From: Erythrobacter sp. WG
Lineage (GTDB): Bacteria; Pseudomonadota; Alphaproteobacteria; Sphingomonadales; Sphingomonadaceae
Assembly: GCF_026586795.1 (NCBI RefSeq)
Contig: NZ_JAPFGY010000001.1
Coordinates: 165,528-229,527, forward strand
Length of the DNA: 64,000 nucleotides
Direction: 5' to 3'
Shown here: piece after piece, positions 1 through 9,223 of the stretch
Layout of the letters: each line of letters begins with the position of its first letter
How positions within the stretch are numbered: the first letter of the stretch is position 1
Position numbers and translations under genes: made by a program
The notes under the pieces: generated by a model
Seen by the model: only the letters and a program-made list of their open reading frames with translations
Told to the model about the DNA's origin: nothing
The model's database searches: none

Positions 1-1
1 C

Positions 2-3000
2 CAGGCGGCGCCCGCGGCGCGCGTCCACGAGGCGGCGGCGCGACTGGCGATCGACCTCATCGAGGGCGCGCGGGCCAAGAAGGCGAGCGGGATCGACGCT
101 TTCCTCCAGCAATACGGCCTCGACACCGAGGAGGGCATCGCCCTGATGTGCCTCGCCGAGGCGCTGCTGCGCGTGCCCGATGCGGCGACGGCCGATGCGC
201 TGATCAAGGACAAGATCGGGCAGATCGACTGGGGCGAGCACCTCGGCGAGAGTTCTTCGACCTTCGTCAACGCCGCGACCTTCTCGCTGATGCTGACGGG
301 CGAGGTGCTGGATCCGCCTGACGCGCGGCAGAAGGGGCTGGGGAGCGCCTTCAAGCGGGCGATGAACCGCCTGGGCGAGCCCGTGATTCGCACCGCGACG
401 GGCCAGGCGATGAAGATCTTGGGCGGCCAGTTCGTGTTCGGCCGCACCATCGACGAGGCGCTGAAGCGCGCCGCGCCGGAGCGGGCGCGGGGGATCACCC
501 ACTCCTTCGACATGCTCGGCGAGGCGGCGATGACCTTCGCCGATGCCGAGAAGTACCGGCAGGCCTACGAGCGCGCGCTCGACCGGTTGGCGCGCGAGGC
601 GGGGGCGGGGGTGGCAGGTTCGCCGGGGATCTCGGTGAAGCTCTCGGCGCTGCACCCCAAGTACGACTTTTTCCATGCCGACAAGGCGAGGGCGGCGATG
701 GTGCCGATGGTGAGGGCGCTCGCGCTGCGCGCTCGCGATGCCGATATCCACTTCACCATCGACGCCGAGGAGGCCGAGCGGCTCGAGCTCTCCCTCGACA
801 TTATCGAGGAACTGGTCGCCGACGACGCGCTGTTCCGCCGCCCCGACGGCAGCCGCTGGGAGGGCTTCGGCCTCGCCATCCAGGCCTATTCCAAGCGCGG
901 GCTGTGGGTGTGCGACTGGGCGGGCAAGCTCGCGCGGCGGCACGGGAGGAAGCTCTTTGTGCGCCTCGTCAAGGGCGCCTACTGGGACAGCGAGGTGAAG
1001 CTCGCGCAGGTGGGCGGCTACACCGACTACCCGGTGTTCACCCGCAAGGTCGCGACCGACGTCAGCTACCTCGCCTGCGCCGCCCGGCTGTTCGAGCACG
1101 CCGACGTGATCCGCCCCGCCTTCGCGACGCACAACGCCTACACGATTGGGGCGATCAAGCACCTCGCCGGGGGCAAGCCTTTCGAGTTTCAAAGGCTCCA
1201 CGGCATGGGCGAGGAGGTCTACGACGCACTTCACGTCCTGGAAGGCAACCAGCGCACGCCGGTCAGGATCTACGCGCCCGTCGGCGGGCACAAGGAGCTG
1301 CTCGCCTACCTCGTGCGGCGCCTGCTCGAGAACGGGGCGAACACCAGCTTCGTCAACCGGATGGGCGATGCCGACATTCCGGCGGAGGAACTGGTCGGCG
1401 ATCCGGTGGCGGAGCTCGCGGCGATGGACCCGCGCCGCAACCCGGCGATCCCGCTGCCGGCGGCAATCTTCGGCGCGCGGCAGAACAGCGCCGGGGTGGA
1501 TCTTTCCGACCCGCTGGTGCTGGGGCCGCTGCTGGCCGAACTGAAGGCGCTCGAAAACCGCCAGTGGGAGGCCGTGCCAACCTTCGGAGGGTCCGGCACG
1601 GCAGCGAAGGTCGCCTCCCCGCACGACCGCGCCCGCACCGTGGGCACGGTGCGCGAAGCCACTGCCGATGAGATCGACGCCGCCTTTGCCCGCGCCGCCG
1701 AGATCCAGCCCGGCTGGGATGCCCTCGGCGGCGAAAAGCGGGCCCTCTTGCTGGAGGAGGTCGCCAACCTCTTCGAGGCGCACACAGCGGAGTTCCTGAG
1801 CCTCTGCCAGCGCGAGGCGGGCAAGACGCTGCTCGATTCCGTGCTGGAGGTGCGCGAAGCGGTCGACTTCCTGCGCTACTACGCTTCCGAGGCGCGCCGC
1901 CAGTTTGCCGCGCCGATCGTCCTGCCCGGACCGACCGGCGAGGAGAACACCCTCGCGCTCCACGGACGCGGCGTCTTCGTCACCATCGCGCCGTGGAACT
2001 TCCCGCTCGCGATCTTCATCGGCATGGCGGCGGCGGCAATCGCGGCCGGCAATGCCGTGCTCGCCAAGCCCGCGCCGCAGACCCCGCTGATCGCGGCGCT
2101 CGCCATCAAGCTGTGTCATGAGGCGGGCATCCCCCCCGAGGTCCTGCAATTGATCCCCGGCGGCACCGAGGTTGGCGCGGCGCTGACCGCCGATCCGCGC
2201 CTCGCCGGGGTCGCCTTCACCGGATCGACCGCCACCGCCCGCGCCATCAACCGCGCGCTGGCGAGCCGAGACGGGCCGATCGCCACGCTGATCGCCGAGA
2301 CCGGCGGGCAGAACGCGATGATCGTGGATTCCTCGGCGCTTCCCGAACAGGTGGTCCGCGACGTGGTCGGCAGCGCCTTTCAGAGCGCCGGGCAGCGCTG
2401 CTCGGCGCTCAGGGTGCTCTATCTTCAGGAGGACGTCGCCGACGCCATGCTGGAGATGATCCGGGGCGGTTTCGAGGCGCTCACCGTGGGCGATCCTTCC
2501 GACCTCGCGACCGATGTCGGCCCGGTGATCGACGCGGCGGCGCGCGAGCGTCTCGAGGCGCACGTCGCCGACTGCGAGGCAAAGGGCTTCCCCGTCGCCC
2601 GCCTGCCGCTGCCCGAGGCGTGCGGGAAGGGCAGCTTCGTCGCGCCGACGATCATCGAGGTGCCGTCCCTGTCCGTGCTGAAGGAAGAGAACTTCGGCCC
2701 GGTGCTCCACATCGTCCGCTTCCGCGCGGGCGAGCTGCCGCAGGTGGTGGCGGACATCAACGCGACCGGCTTTGGCCTCACCCTCGGGCTCCACAGCCGC
2801 ATCGCCGAGACGCGGCGCTATGTGCAGGCACACGCGCGGGTCGGCAATTTCTACGTCAACCGCAACCAGATCGGCGCGGTGGTGGAGAGCCAGCCCTTCG
2901 GCGGCGAGGGCCTGTCGGGCACCGGGCCCAAGGCGGGCGGCCCGCACTACCTTGCCCGCTTCGCGACCGAGCGGGTGACCACCATCGATACCACCGCGGC

Positions 3001-3031
3001 AGGCGGCAACGCCACCCTGCTGGCAAGCTGA
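2..3031 (+). CDS. putA: Bifunctional proline dehydrogenase / delta-1-pyrroline-5-carboxylate dehydrogenase, 5' end outside window
   Basis: PutA oxidises proline to glutamate in two steps, an FAD-dependent proline dehydrogenase step and an NAD-dependent P5C dehydrogenase step, on the inner face of the membrane. The frame is open from base 2, so the N-terminus is missing; about 1,009 residues are visible. The first half has the PRODH barrel (VRLVKGAYWD, FATHNAYT). The second half is an aldehyde dehydrogenase with the NAD-binding FTGSTATA, the general-base region IAETGGQNA and the nucleophile in SAGQRCSALR. Whether the N-terminal ribbon-helix-helix DNA-binding domain of some PutA proteins is present cannot be judged. 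The next gene begins 10 bases after the stop. The identification is secure. Confidence 0.96.
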   Translation, partial: QAAPAARVHEAAARLAIDLIEGARAKKASGIDAFLQQYGLDTEEGIALMCLAEALLRVPDAATADALIKDKIGQIDWGEHLGESSSTFVNAATFSLMLTGEVLDPPDARQKGLGSAFKRAMNRLGEPVIRTATGQAMKILGGQFVFGRTIDEALKRAAPERARGITHSFDMLGEAAMTFADAEKYRQAYERALDRLAREAGAGVAGSPGISVKLSALHPKYDFFHADKARAAMVPMVRALALRARDADIHFTIDAEEAERLELSLDIIEELVADDALFRRPDGSRWEGFGLAIQAYSKRGLWVCDWAGKLARRHGRKLFVRLVKGAYWDSEVKLAQVGGYTDYPVFTRKVATDVSYLACAARLFEHADVIRPAFATHNAYTIGAIKHLAGGKPFEFQRLHGMGEEVYDALHVLEGNQRTPVRIYAPVGGHKELLAYLVRRLLENGANTSFVNRMGDADIPAEELVGDPVAELAAMDPRRNPAIPLPAAIFGARQNSAGVDLSDPLVLGPLLAELKALENRQWEAVPTFGGSGTAAKVASPHDRARTVGTVREATADEIDAAFARAAEIQPGWDALGGEKRALLLEEVANLFEAHTAEFLSLCQREAGKTLLDSVLEVREAVDFLRYYASEARRQFAAPIVLPGPTGEENTLALHGRGVFVTIAPWNFPLAIFIGMAAAAIAAGNAVLAKPAPQTPLIAALAIKLCHEAGIPPEVLQLIPGGTEVGAALTADPRLAGVAFTGSTATARAINRALASRDGPIATLIAETGGQNAMIVDSSALPEQVVRDVVGSAFQSAGQRCSALRVLYLQEDVADAMLEMIRGGFEALTVGDPSDLATDVGPVIDAAARERLEAHVADCEAKGFPVARLPLPEACGKGSFVAPTIIEVPSLSVLKEENFGPVLHIVRFRAGELPQVVADINATGFGLTLGLHSRIAETRRYVQAHARVGNFYVNRNQIGAVVESQPFGGEGLSGTGPKAGGPHYLARFATERVTTIDTTAAGGNATLLAS

Positions 3032-3041
3032 GCCGCTGCCC

Positions 3042-3569
3042 ATGCTCGGCCTGCTGAAGCGCCTTGTCCTCGTGCTGGCGCTGGCCCTGCCCGGGCCGGT
3101 GCTGGGCGAGGTGCGGATTCACTTCCACAGCTTCAACGGCTCGGTGATGTTCGGCCGCTACCCGCACACCTTCATCGTGCTGGACGGCACGCTGGAGGAG
3201 ACGGGCGCGGTGGTGAACGAGAACTACGGCTTTTCCGCCCGCTCGGTCAGTCCAGCTGTGCTGCGCGGGCCGGTGGAGCACATCGTTTTCACCGAAAAGC
3301 CCGAGCAGATCAGGCGCACCAACCGGCATTTCACCCTGACGCTCACCGACGCGCAGTATCGCCGGATCGTCGCCGAGGTCGAGGCGTGGCGCAGCGCACC
3401 GGGCAGGCATTACGACCTCGATACCCGCAACTGCATCCACTTCGTCGGGCGGATGGCGGAACTGCTGGGGCTGAAGGTGGACTACCCCGCCGATATGCTG
3501 CGACGGCCGAAGAAGTGGCTGAACCACATCGCCGCGCTCAATCCCCGGCTCGGGGTGCGCCCGCTCTGA
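3042..3569 (+). CDS. Secreted conserved hypothetical protein
   Basis: A 175-residue protein of unknown function. The first 20 or so residues form a signal peptide (Leu-rich core ending near VLGEV), so it probably acts in the periplasm. A conserved-looking segment, TRNCIHFVGRMAELLGL, is placed as in small papain-like/NlpC-type folds where an Asn-Cys pair starts a helix, and HTFIVLDG lies earlier. That resemblance is an inference only. It starts 10 bases after putA and may be cotranscribed with it. No enzymatic function is assigned. Confidence 0.75.
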   Translation: MLGLLKRLVLVLALALPGPVLGEVRIHFHSFNGSVMFGRYPHTFIVLDGTLEETGAVVNENYGFSARSVSPAVLRGPVEHIVFTEKPEQIRRTNRHFTLTLTDAQYRRIVAEVEAWRSAPGRHYDLDTRNCIHFVGRMAELLGLKVDYPADMLRRPKKWLNHIAALNPRLGVRPL

Positions 3570-3590
3570 GCCGCGCCGTCGGGCGAGGTC

Positions 3591-4154
3591 TTACGAACGC
3601 TTCGTCAGCCGAATGTCGATCTCGCGCGTCACGTAGGTCCACTCCTCGCTCGCCCGAAGCCGCGCGAGCAGCTCGTCGAACAGGGGCTCATGGTCGGGCG
3701 CGAATTCGAACCACGTCAGGAAGTCGAAGGGCTCGCCGAGATCGCGGCCGTGGTGGAGGCGTCGGGCGATCCGGGGGAGGTATTCCATCCCGATGCTGGT
3801 GTGGCGCGACTGCTCCTCGTAGATGCGCCGCCGCTCGTCCTGCGCGAGCGCCCACCACGCCTCGCTCTTGCTGATCGGGATCAACGCCGCCCGCCGTGCC
3901 TCGGCCCGGCCCAACGGGCTGCCGCGCGCGGTAAGGGCGCTGAACTCGTCGCGCAAGGTGTAGCGCAGGTGGCTGGCAACGCCGCAGAGGGACCAGACGG
4001 GTGCGGGCGCCTCCAACCAGCCGCCGCCCTGCCGCACCGAGAGGCCTGCAACCGGCGGCAGGCTTTCGCCCGCCAGTGTGGTCATCCCGGTCACCGCCCA
4101 GTCACCCCGGGCGCCGCCATCGAAGGACCAGAAGACCCGCGCGCCATACGTCAT
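3591..4154 (-). CDS. Chlorite dismutase family (heme-binding-like) protein
   Basis: A 187-residue cytosolic protein with no signal peptide or membrane segment. The second half carries the chlorite-dismutase/HemQ-like pattern: LIPISKSEAWWALAQDERR, a tract ending in RRLHHGRDLG with candidate proximal His residues, then FDFLTWFEFA. In this superfamily some members bind heme and others have lost it. The protein is shorter than HemQ (about 240-250 residues), so it belongs to the compact branch and its reaction is unknown. It is convergent with the upstream gene and starts 71 bases from the divergent phosphatase gene at 4226. Family membership is fairly confident, function is not. Confidence 0.72.
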   Translation of the reverse strand: MTYGARVFWSFDGGARGDWAVTGMTTLAGESLPPVAGLSVRQGGGWLEAPAPVWSLCGVASHLRYTLRDEFSALTARGSPLGRAEARRAALIPISKSEAWWALAQDERRRIYEEQSRHTSIGMEYLPRIARRLHHGRDLGEPFDFLTWFEFAPDHEPLFDELLARLRASEEWTYVTREIDIRLTKRS

Positions 4155-4225
4155 GCCGCTCGGTTACGACGAGCCGCGCGCGCGCCTCTATCGAATTAGA
4201 ACGGTGGCGGCTATCCTGGCGGGCC

Positions 4226-4987
4226 ATGCCCGATCAAACCTCGCCGCGCCGGACCCTCAAGGTCGCCAGCTACAACATCCACAAGGGCGTGGGCACCGAC
4301 CGCCGCCGCGATCCGGCGCGCATCCTCAACGTGCTGAACGAGGTGGATGCGGACGTGGTGTGCCTGCAGGAGGCGGACTTGCGGTTCGGCACCCGCGCCA
4401 GCGTGCTCCCGCGGTTCCTGATCGAGGGGCACACCGATTACGAGCCCGTCCCTCTCGATGTGCAGCACGATTCGATGGGCTGGCACGGCAATGCGATCCT
4501 CGTGCGGCGCGGGATCGCGGTGGAAAGCCACGATATCCTCCACATCCCCTGCCTCGAGCCGCGCGGGGTGGTGACGGCCACGCTCGATGTGGGCGGCGCG
4601 CAGCTGTGCGTGTTCGGGATGCACCTCGACCTCTCCGGCCTGTGGCGCGTGCGCCAGGCGCGCGCCATCGCCGCGCTCGCCGCGACCGCGCGGGCCGAGC
4701 GGGCGACGGTGCTGATGGGCGACCTCAACGAATGGCGCTCTGTCGCCGGCTGCTTCCGCGAATTCGGCAAGCACTTCGCGCTGCTCGATCCGGGGCCGAG
4801 CTTCCCGAGTCGGCGCCCATTGGGGCGGCTCGACCGGATCATGCATTGCGAGCGTTTGACCCCGACGGACTGCGGCGTCCACAGGAGCGCGCTGGCCGCC
4901 AACGCGTCGGATCATCTGCCGGTCTGGGCCGAGTTCAGGATGGGGTCAGCTTCCGGGGCGGATCGTGCATCGCGAGGAGAGCCGTGA
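4226..4987 (+). CDS. Endonuclease/exonuclease/phosphatase (EEP) family hydrolase
   Basis: A 253-residue metal-dependent phosphodiesterase-fold protein. Family motifs are visible in order: SYNIHKGVG (metal Asn), VCLQEAD (metal Glu), FGMHLDLSG (catalytic His), LMGDLNEWR (Asp-Asn) and NASDHLPVWAEF (terminal Asp-His). EEP proteins cleave phosphodiesters in nucleic acids, phospholipids or sugar phosphates, and the substrate here is not deducible. The ATG at 4226 was chosen because upstream codons in this frame overlap the divergent gene and lack family similarity. The stop overlaps the next start by one base (TGATG), which implies translational coupling. Confidence 0.88.
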   Translation: MPDQTSPRRTLKVASYNIHKGVGTDRRRDPARILNVLNEVDADVVCLQEADLRFGTRASVLPRFLIEGHTDYEPVPLDVQHDSMGWHGNAILVRRGIAVESHDILHIPCLEPRGVVTATLDVGGAQLCVFGMHLDLSGLWRVRQARAIAALAATARAERATVLMGDLNEWRSVAGCFREFGKHFALLDPGPSFPSRRPLGRLDRIMHCERLTPTDCGVHRSALAANASDHLPVWAEFRMGSASGADRASRGEP

Positions 4988-5343
4988 TGAAGCTATCGCC
5001 CGTGCGGATGATGCTGCCCTGCCTGCTGGCGCTGCCGGCCAGCGGAGCCACGGCCCAAGTCGAGATGCGCGCCAAGCCTGCTCCCCACGAGGTGTCCGAC
5101 CCCTACCAGGCGCGCATCCTGCGTGCGCGGGCGCATTACGAGGCGCTGCGCGCCGGTCGTCTCGCGGCGCACGATCTTACCGCGCAGGACTTGCAGGACG
5201 TGATTGATTTCGATCGCCGGGTTCGCGGAGCGTCGCTCGACACACGCTCAACCGCCGAGAAATGCGTCGATGCCGAAGTGCGCCGCGTCGGCGGCCACCC
5301 GAGCCAATTGGATTGGGAGGTTATCCGGCTCAAGTGCCGGTGA
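4987..5343 (+). CDS. Small secreted protein of unknown function
   Basis: A 118-residue protein. Residues 1 to about 22 look like a signal peptide (two Met, Leu-rich core, GATAQV cleavage region), so it is probably periplasmic. The mature part is mostly charged and helical, with a single pair of Cys residues near the C-terminus (EKCVDAE and LKCR) that could form a disulfide. Its start codon overlaps the stop of the EEP gene, so the two are likely expressed together. No family was recognised. Confidence 0.72.
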   Translation: MKLSPVRMMLPCLLALPASGATAQVEMRAKPAPHEVSDPYQARILRARAHYEALRAGRLAAHDLTAQDLQDVIDFDRRVRGASLDTRSTAEKCVDAEVRRVGGHPSQLDWEVIRLKCR

Positions 5344-5407
5344 GGCGAAGGGGGATAGAACGGGCCTTGCCCTTGCTCCGGCGCCCGCCATCGGGAATCC
5401 CTCTGGC

Positions 5408-5962
5408 ATGGCGATTCTCTCCGACAAATGGATCCGCACCCAAGCGCTCGAGCATGGCATGATCGAGCCCTTCGTCGAGGCGCAGCGGCGCGACGGGGTG
5501 ATCTCCTATGGCCTCTCGTCCTACGGCTACGACGCGCGCGTGGCGCCCGAGTTCAAGATCTTCACCAATGTCGATTCGGCGGTGGTGGACCCCAAGGACT
5601 TCGCAGCGAACAGCTTCGTCGACCGCGAGACCGATGTCTGCGTGATCCCCCCCAACTCCTTCGCGCTCGCCCGCACGGTGGAATATTTCCGGGTGCCGGA
5701 AGACGTGCTGGTGATCTGCCTCGGCAAATCGACCTATGCGCGCTGCGGGATCATCGTCAACGTGACCCCACTGGAGCCGGGCTGGGAGGGCCATGTGACG
5801 CTGGAATTCAGCAACACCACGCCGTTGCCCGCGAAAATCTACGCCAACGAGGGCGCGTGCCAGTTCCTGTTCCTTCAGGGCAACGAGCGCTGCGAGACCA
5901 GCTACAAGGACCGCGCGGGCAAATACATGGGCCAGCGCGGGGTCACGCTGCCGCGGCTGTAG
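5408..5962 (+). CDS. dcd: dCTP deaminase
   Basis: A 184-residue enzyme that deaminates dCTP to dUTP, the precursor for dTMP synthesis. The full-length family pattern is visible: [10 protein letters not shown] start, [23 protein letters not shown] with the catalytic Arg region, [16 protein letters not shown] with the catalytic Glu, and the C-terminal [11 protein letters not shown]. The length matches the usual 180-190 residues. The ATG at 5408 gives the canonical N-terminus; longer upstream readings run through the preceding gene. Confidence 0.97.
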   Translation: MAILSDKWIRTQALEHGMIEPFVEAQRRDGVISYGLSSYGYDARVAPEFKIFTNVDSAVVDPKDFAANSFVDRETDVCVIPPNSFALARTVEYFRVPEDVLVICLGKSTYARCGIIVNVTPLEPGWEGHVTLEFSNTTPLPAKIYANEGACQFLFLQGNERCETSYKDRAGKYMGQRGVTLPRL

Positions 5963-5968
5963 CCGACT

Positions 5969-6058
5969 TCCGTTCGTGCTGAGCTTGTCGAAGCACCGTT
6001 TTTCCTCTTCAACGGCGAACAAGAGAAGCAGCCCTTCGACAAGCTCGGGGCGAACGGA
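5969..6058. repeat. Sphingomonad-type intergenic inverted repeat
   Basis: Two 25-base arms (5969-5993 and 6034-6058) are inverted copies with 22 of 25 positions matching. They share the core GAGCTTGTCGAAG / CTTCGACAAGCTC and a TCCGTTCG outer end. The spacer is 40 bases. This core is a widespread dispersed intergenic palindrome in sphingomonads and relatives. It lies between dcd and the next gene and may form a hairpin in the transcript. Confidence 0.85.
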
Positions 6059-6067
6059 GACTGGATC

Positions 6068-7243
6068 ATGAGCACCCGCGAATTCGACGTCATCGTCTAT
6101 GGCGCCACGGGCTACACCGGGCGGCTGGTCGCCGAATATCTGGCGCAGCATTACGGTGCGCGGGACGACGGGCCGAAGTGGGCGATGGCGGGTCGCAGCC
6201 TCGCCAAGCTCGAGGAAGTGCGCGATCTGATCGGCGCGCCTGCGAACACGCCGCTTGTCGTCGCCAATGCTGACGATGCTGCCGATCTCGAGGCGATGTG
6301 CGCGCGCACCCGCGTGGTCCTCACCACCGTCGGCCCCTACCAGCTCTACGGGGACAAACTGGTCGCGGCCTGCGTGGCGACCGACACCGACTATGCCGAC
6401 CTGTGCGGCGAGCCCGCGTGGATGGCGGCCAAGATTGCGGAGCACCAGGCCGCCGCCGAGGCCTCGGGCGCGCGCATCTGCTTTTCGAGCGGGTTCGATT
6501 CCATCCCCTTCGATCTCGGCGTGATGATGACCCAGAAGGCCTGCGTCGAGCGTTTCGGCAAGCCCGCGCCCCGCATCAGGGGCCGCGTGCGGGCGATGCA
6601 GGGCACGTTCTCGGGCGGGACGGCGGCGAGCCTCGGAGCGACGATGAAGGCGGCGGCGAAGGACGTCTCGCTCATCAACGTGCTGCGGAACCCCTTCGCG
6701 CTCACCCCGGGCTTCGAGGGGCCGGATCAGCCCTCGGGCATGATCCCGTCCTATGAGGACGATCTCGGCAAATGGTCCGCGCCCTTCGTCATGGCGCCGA
6801 TCAACACCAAGAACGTCCACCGCACCAACTTCCTGCTCGGCCATCCCTACGGCACCGATTTCCAGTATGACGAGATGATGCTGACCAGCCCCGGCGAGGC
6901 GGGCAAGGCGGCGGCGCAGGCGGCGCTCGAGTTCATGAAGAACCCTTTCGGCGCAAAGCCGCCCAAGCCGGGCGAGGGCCCCAGCAAGGAGGAGCGCGAG
7001 AACGGCTTCTATGACGTCGTGTTCGTCGCCGACATGGACGACGGCCAGCGCCTGCAATACGGCGTCAAGGGCCGCTACGATCCGGGCTACGGCTCGACCA
7101 GCCGGATGCTCTCGGAGACGGGCATCGCGCTCCTCTCCTGCACCAAGCCGGGCGGGATCGGCACGCCGGGGGCGTTCCTCGGCGAGGACCTCGTCAAGCG
7201 GCTTGAGGAGCACGCCGAGCTGACCTTCGCCGTCGAAGCGTAG
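6068..7243 (+). CDS. Saccharopine dehydrogenase-like NAD(P)-binding protein (trans-acting enoyl-reductase-like)
   Basis: A 391-residue protein with an N-terminal Rossmann fold, VIVYGATGYTGRLVAEYL. It continues with the saccharopine-dehydrogenase-like pattern TVGPYQLYGDKLVAAC, YADLCGEPAWM and SSGFDSIPFDLGVM. This is the branch containing mycobacterial trans-acting enoyl reductases and eukaryotic SCCPDH-like proteins, not lysine-pathway enzymes. The substrate is probably a lipid or ketone but is unknown. A proline-rich linker near residues 298-305 (KPPKPGEGP) precedes the C-terminal part. The start follows the repeat at 5969-6058. Confidence 0.85.
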   Translation: MSTREFDVIVYGATGYTGRLVAEYLAQHYGARDDGPKWAMAGRSLAKLEEVRDLIGAPANTPLVVANADDAADLEAMCARTRVVLTTVGPYQLYGDKLVAACVATDTDYADLCGEPAWMAAKIAEHQAAAEASGARICFSSGFDSIPFDLGVMMTQKACVERFGKPAPRIRGRVRAMQGTFSGGTAASLGATMKAAAKDVSLINVLRNPFALTPGFEGPDQPSGMIPSYEDDLGKWSAPFVMAPINTKNVHRTNFLLGHPYGTDFQYDEMMLTSPGEAGKAAAQAALEFMKNPFGAKPPKPGEGPSKEERENGFYDVVFVADMDDGQRLQYGVKGRYDPGYGSTSRMLSETGIALLSCTKPGGIGTPGAFLGEDLVKRLEEHAELTFAVEA

Positions 7244-7245
7244 GA

Positions 7246-7476
7246 TCACCTAGCGACCGCCGTTCGGAAACGGACGGCGAGCTCGTCGCAGGACTGGCAA
7301 AGCCCGGCCACCTCGATCACCTTGCGCCGTGAACCAAAGTGCGCGGCCCAGCCTTGCTGTTCGAGTGCCTCAGCCACCTTGCTGCCCTCGATCGTTTCGA
7401 TCGAGCCGCAAGCTTCGCACATCACCAGCCTCGCAGCATAGGCTAAGGCGACACAGGCAGGTGGATCGCCGTCCCA
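7246..7476 (-). pseudogene. C-terminal remnant of a Fur/Zur-family metalloregulator
   Basis: On the minus strand the frame from 7476 down to a TGA at 7246-7248 encodes about 75 residues resembling the dimerisation domain of Fur-family proteins. It includes VMCEACGSIETIEG (first CxxC zinc pair) and VAGLCQSCDEL (second CxxC pair) about 40 residues later, the spacing of the structural zinc site in Zur and Fur. The winged-helix half is absent: an in-frame stop lies at 7477-7479 and the preceding gene ends 30 bases further. It sits directly downstream of the COG0523 GTPase, a common partner of Zur. It is either a decayed zur or a gene cut by rearrangement. Confidence 0.6.
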
Positions 7477-7510
7477 TCATTCAGCGCGGGGGAGGAGGCG
7501 GCAGCGGTGC

Positions 7511-8746
7511 TTATTCGGCCGGCTCGAGGCTCGTTTGCGCTTCGCCCCAAGCGGGGAAGGGATCGTTGAGCCGCTCCCACTTTTCGGGAGCGAATTCGTC
7601 GGTGGGGACAAGGCAGGCGTCGAGCGCCTTGGTGATGGCCGCCTTGTCGAGCCCGATGCCGATGAACACCAGTTCCTGCCGCCGGTCGCCCCACACCGCG
7701 TCCCAGTGGCGGATGACGAATTCCTCGAATGTGCCGTCATCGGGCCAGCGGTTCTTGGGCACGGCGGCCCACCAGCGGCCCATGCGGCTGACGGTCTTCT
7801 GGTGGCCCGCAACCGCCAGCTCGCCGAGGAAATCAGTGCGGGTGGCAAGCCAGAAATGCCCCTTGGCGCGGATCACCTTGTCGAGCGCATCCCCCGTCAG
7901 GAAGCGGTAGAACGACGCCGGGTGGAACGGGCGGCGGGCGCGGTAGACGAAACTTTCGACGCCATACTCCTCGCTTTCGGGGCGGTGGCTGGCGTAGTCG
8001 TAAAGCTCCTTCATCCACAGCGGGTGCTGTTCGGACCGCTCTTCGTCATAGAGGCCGGTGCCCATGATGGTGTCGAGCGCGACCTTGCCGAAATCGGCGT
8101 CGATGATGCGGGCATCGGCATTCAGCGAGGCGACCACCTGCTTGACCGTCGCCAGCTGTTCGGGGCTGACGGCTGAGGCCTTGTTGACGATCACCACATC
8201 GGCGAATTCGATCTGTTCGACGAGCAGGCCGACAAGGCTGCGGTCATCGCCTTCTCCCGCCGTCTCGCCGCGTGCAGAGAGCAGATCGGTGCTCGAATAA
8301 TCAGCCAGCAGGTTGAGCGCATCGACCACCGTCACCATCGTATCGAGCCGCGCGACATCGCCCAGACATTCGTCATTTTCGTCGCGGAACGAGAAGGTCG
8401 CGGCGACCGGCAGGGGTTCGGAAATACCGGTGCTCTCGATCACGAGGTAGTCGAACCGCCCTTCCTCGGCGAGCTTGCGCACTTCCTTCAGCAGATCGTC
8501 GCGCAACGTGCAGCAGATGCAGCCATTGGTCATCTCCACGAGGCTTTCCTCGGCGCGGCTCAAAGCCGCCTCGCCGCCGCGAACCAGATCGGCGTCGATA
8601 TTCACCTCGCTCATGTCGTTGACGATCACCGCCACCCGCTTGCCCTCGCGATTGGCGAGGATGTGGTTGAGCAGCGTGGTCTTCCCCGCCCCGAGGAAGC
8701 CGGAGAGCACGGTGACTGGCAGGCGGCGGTCAGGCGTGGCGTTCAT
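7511..8746 (-). CDS. COG0523/CobW-family GTPase, ZigA-like zinc metallochaperone
   Basis: A 411-residue G3E GTPase. It has Walker [13 protein letters not shown], a [10 protein letters not shown] metal-binding CxCC motif, ESTGISEP, the VIVNKAS guanine-recognition region and a C-terminal CobW domain. Family members regulated by zinc deliver zinc to client proteins during starvation. The start at 8746 (MNATPDRR) puts the P-loop near residue 20, as usual; a longer reading to 8854 crosses the operator and adds an unrelated segment. The gene is divergent from the MerC/ABC operon with a palindrome between them, and a Zur-like remnant follows it. The zinc role is inferred from this context. Confidence 0.88.
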   Translation of the reverse strand: MNATPDRRLPVTVLSGFLGAGKTTLLNHILANREGKRVAVIVNDMSEVNIDADLVRGGEAALSRAEESLVEMTNGCICCTLRDDLLKEVRKLAEEGRFDYLVIESTGISEPLPVAATFSFRDENDECLGDVARLDTMVTVVDALNLLADYSSTDLLSARGETAGEGDDRSLVGLLVEQIEFADVVIVNKASAVSPEQLATVKQVVASLNADARIIDADFGKVALDTIMGTGLYDEERSEQHPLWMKELYDYASHRPESEEYGVESFVYRARRPFHPASFYRFLTGDALDKVIRAKGHFWLATRTDFLGELAVAGHQKTVSRMGRWWAAVPKNRWPDDGTFEEFVIRHWDAVWGDRRQELVFIGIGLDKAAITKALDACLVPTDEFAPEKWERLNDPFPAWGEAQTSLEPAE

Positions 8747-8795
8747 CGGGCGAATCCTTGACTGGGGGCTTGCGGTGACGCGATCAGCATTTAAG

Positions 8796-8811
8796 TAATG
8801 TTGTAACATCA
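8796..8811. promoter_or_regulatory. Candidate Zur-type operator between divergent zinc genes
   Basis: The palindrome ATGTT-GT-AACAT (within 8796-8811) lies in the 82-base gap between the COG0523 GTPase start and the MerC-domain gene. On the minus strand it reads GTGATGTTACAACATTAC, closely matching sequences at 23108-23126 and 20530-20546. Assignment to Zur is an inference from the genes it would control. Confidence 0.6.
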
Positions 8812-8828
8812 CGCAATAGGGGCAACGT

Positions 8829-9221
8829 ATGTCAGGATCAGCAGCCAGCGCCAATCACGAGGCCCCATGGCACCGCTTGGGGATGAGCCTTTCGGTGCTG
8901 TGTCTGCTGCACTGCCTTGCCCTGCCATGGCTGCTGGCGAGCCTTCCGATCGCTATCCTCGCGACTTTGCCGGAGGGCCTGCGCGAGAACGCATGGGTGC
9001 ACGCCGCGCTGATTGCCCCCGTGCTGCTGGTCAGCGGACCGGTTCTGCTGCGCGGACAACCGGGGGCTGCGCAAAGCCTGCTCGTCATCTCCGCATTCGT
9101 AGCGCTGATCGGCGGCCTTTTCATCGCCAGCGAAGCGGGCGAGGTCGCGCTGACGGTCGCCGGCACGCTGCTGCTGCTCGCCGCGCACTGGCGCCGGCTG
9201 CGCAAGGCCCATCCGCACTGA
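8829..9221 (+). CDS. MerC-domain inner-membrane protein
   Basis: A 130-residue protein with four predicted membrane helices. The first contains [14 protein letters not shown], the Cys-x-x-x-His-Cys arrangement typical of MerC, a mercuric-ion uptake protein family also found in zinc-responsive operons. The C-terminus is basic and His-containing (RRLRKAHPH). It is the first gene of a four-gene unit starting 18 bases after the palindrome at 8796-8811; the ABC ATPase follows after a 2-base gap. In this context zinc or another divalent ion is a more likely ligand than mercury, since no mer genes are nearby. Confidence 0.8.
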   Translation: MSGSAASANHEAPWHRLGMSLSVLCLLHCLALPWLLASLPIAILATLPEGLRENAWVHAALIAPVLLVSGPVLLRGQPGAAQSLLVISAFVALIGGLFIASEAGEVALTVAGTLLLLAAHWRRLRKAHPH

Positions 9222-9223
9222 CG

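Noticed and set aside
5330..7249. Long minus-strand open frame (639 codons) opposite dcd and the saccharopine-dehydrogenase-like gene
   Set aside because: It mirrors two well-supported genes; its His/Arg/Gly-rich product has no domain pattern and only reflects high GC at third positions.
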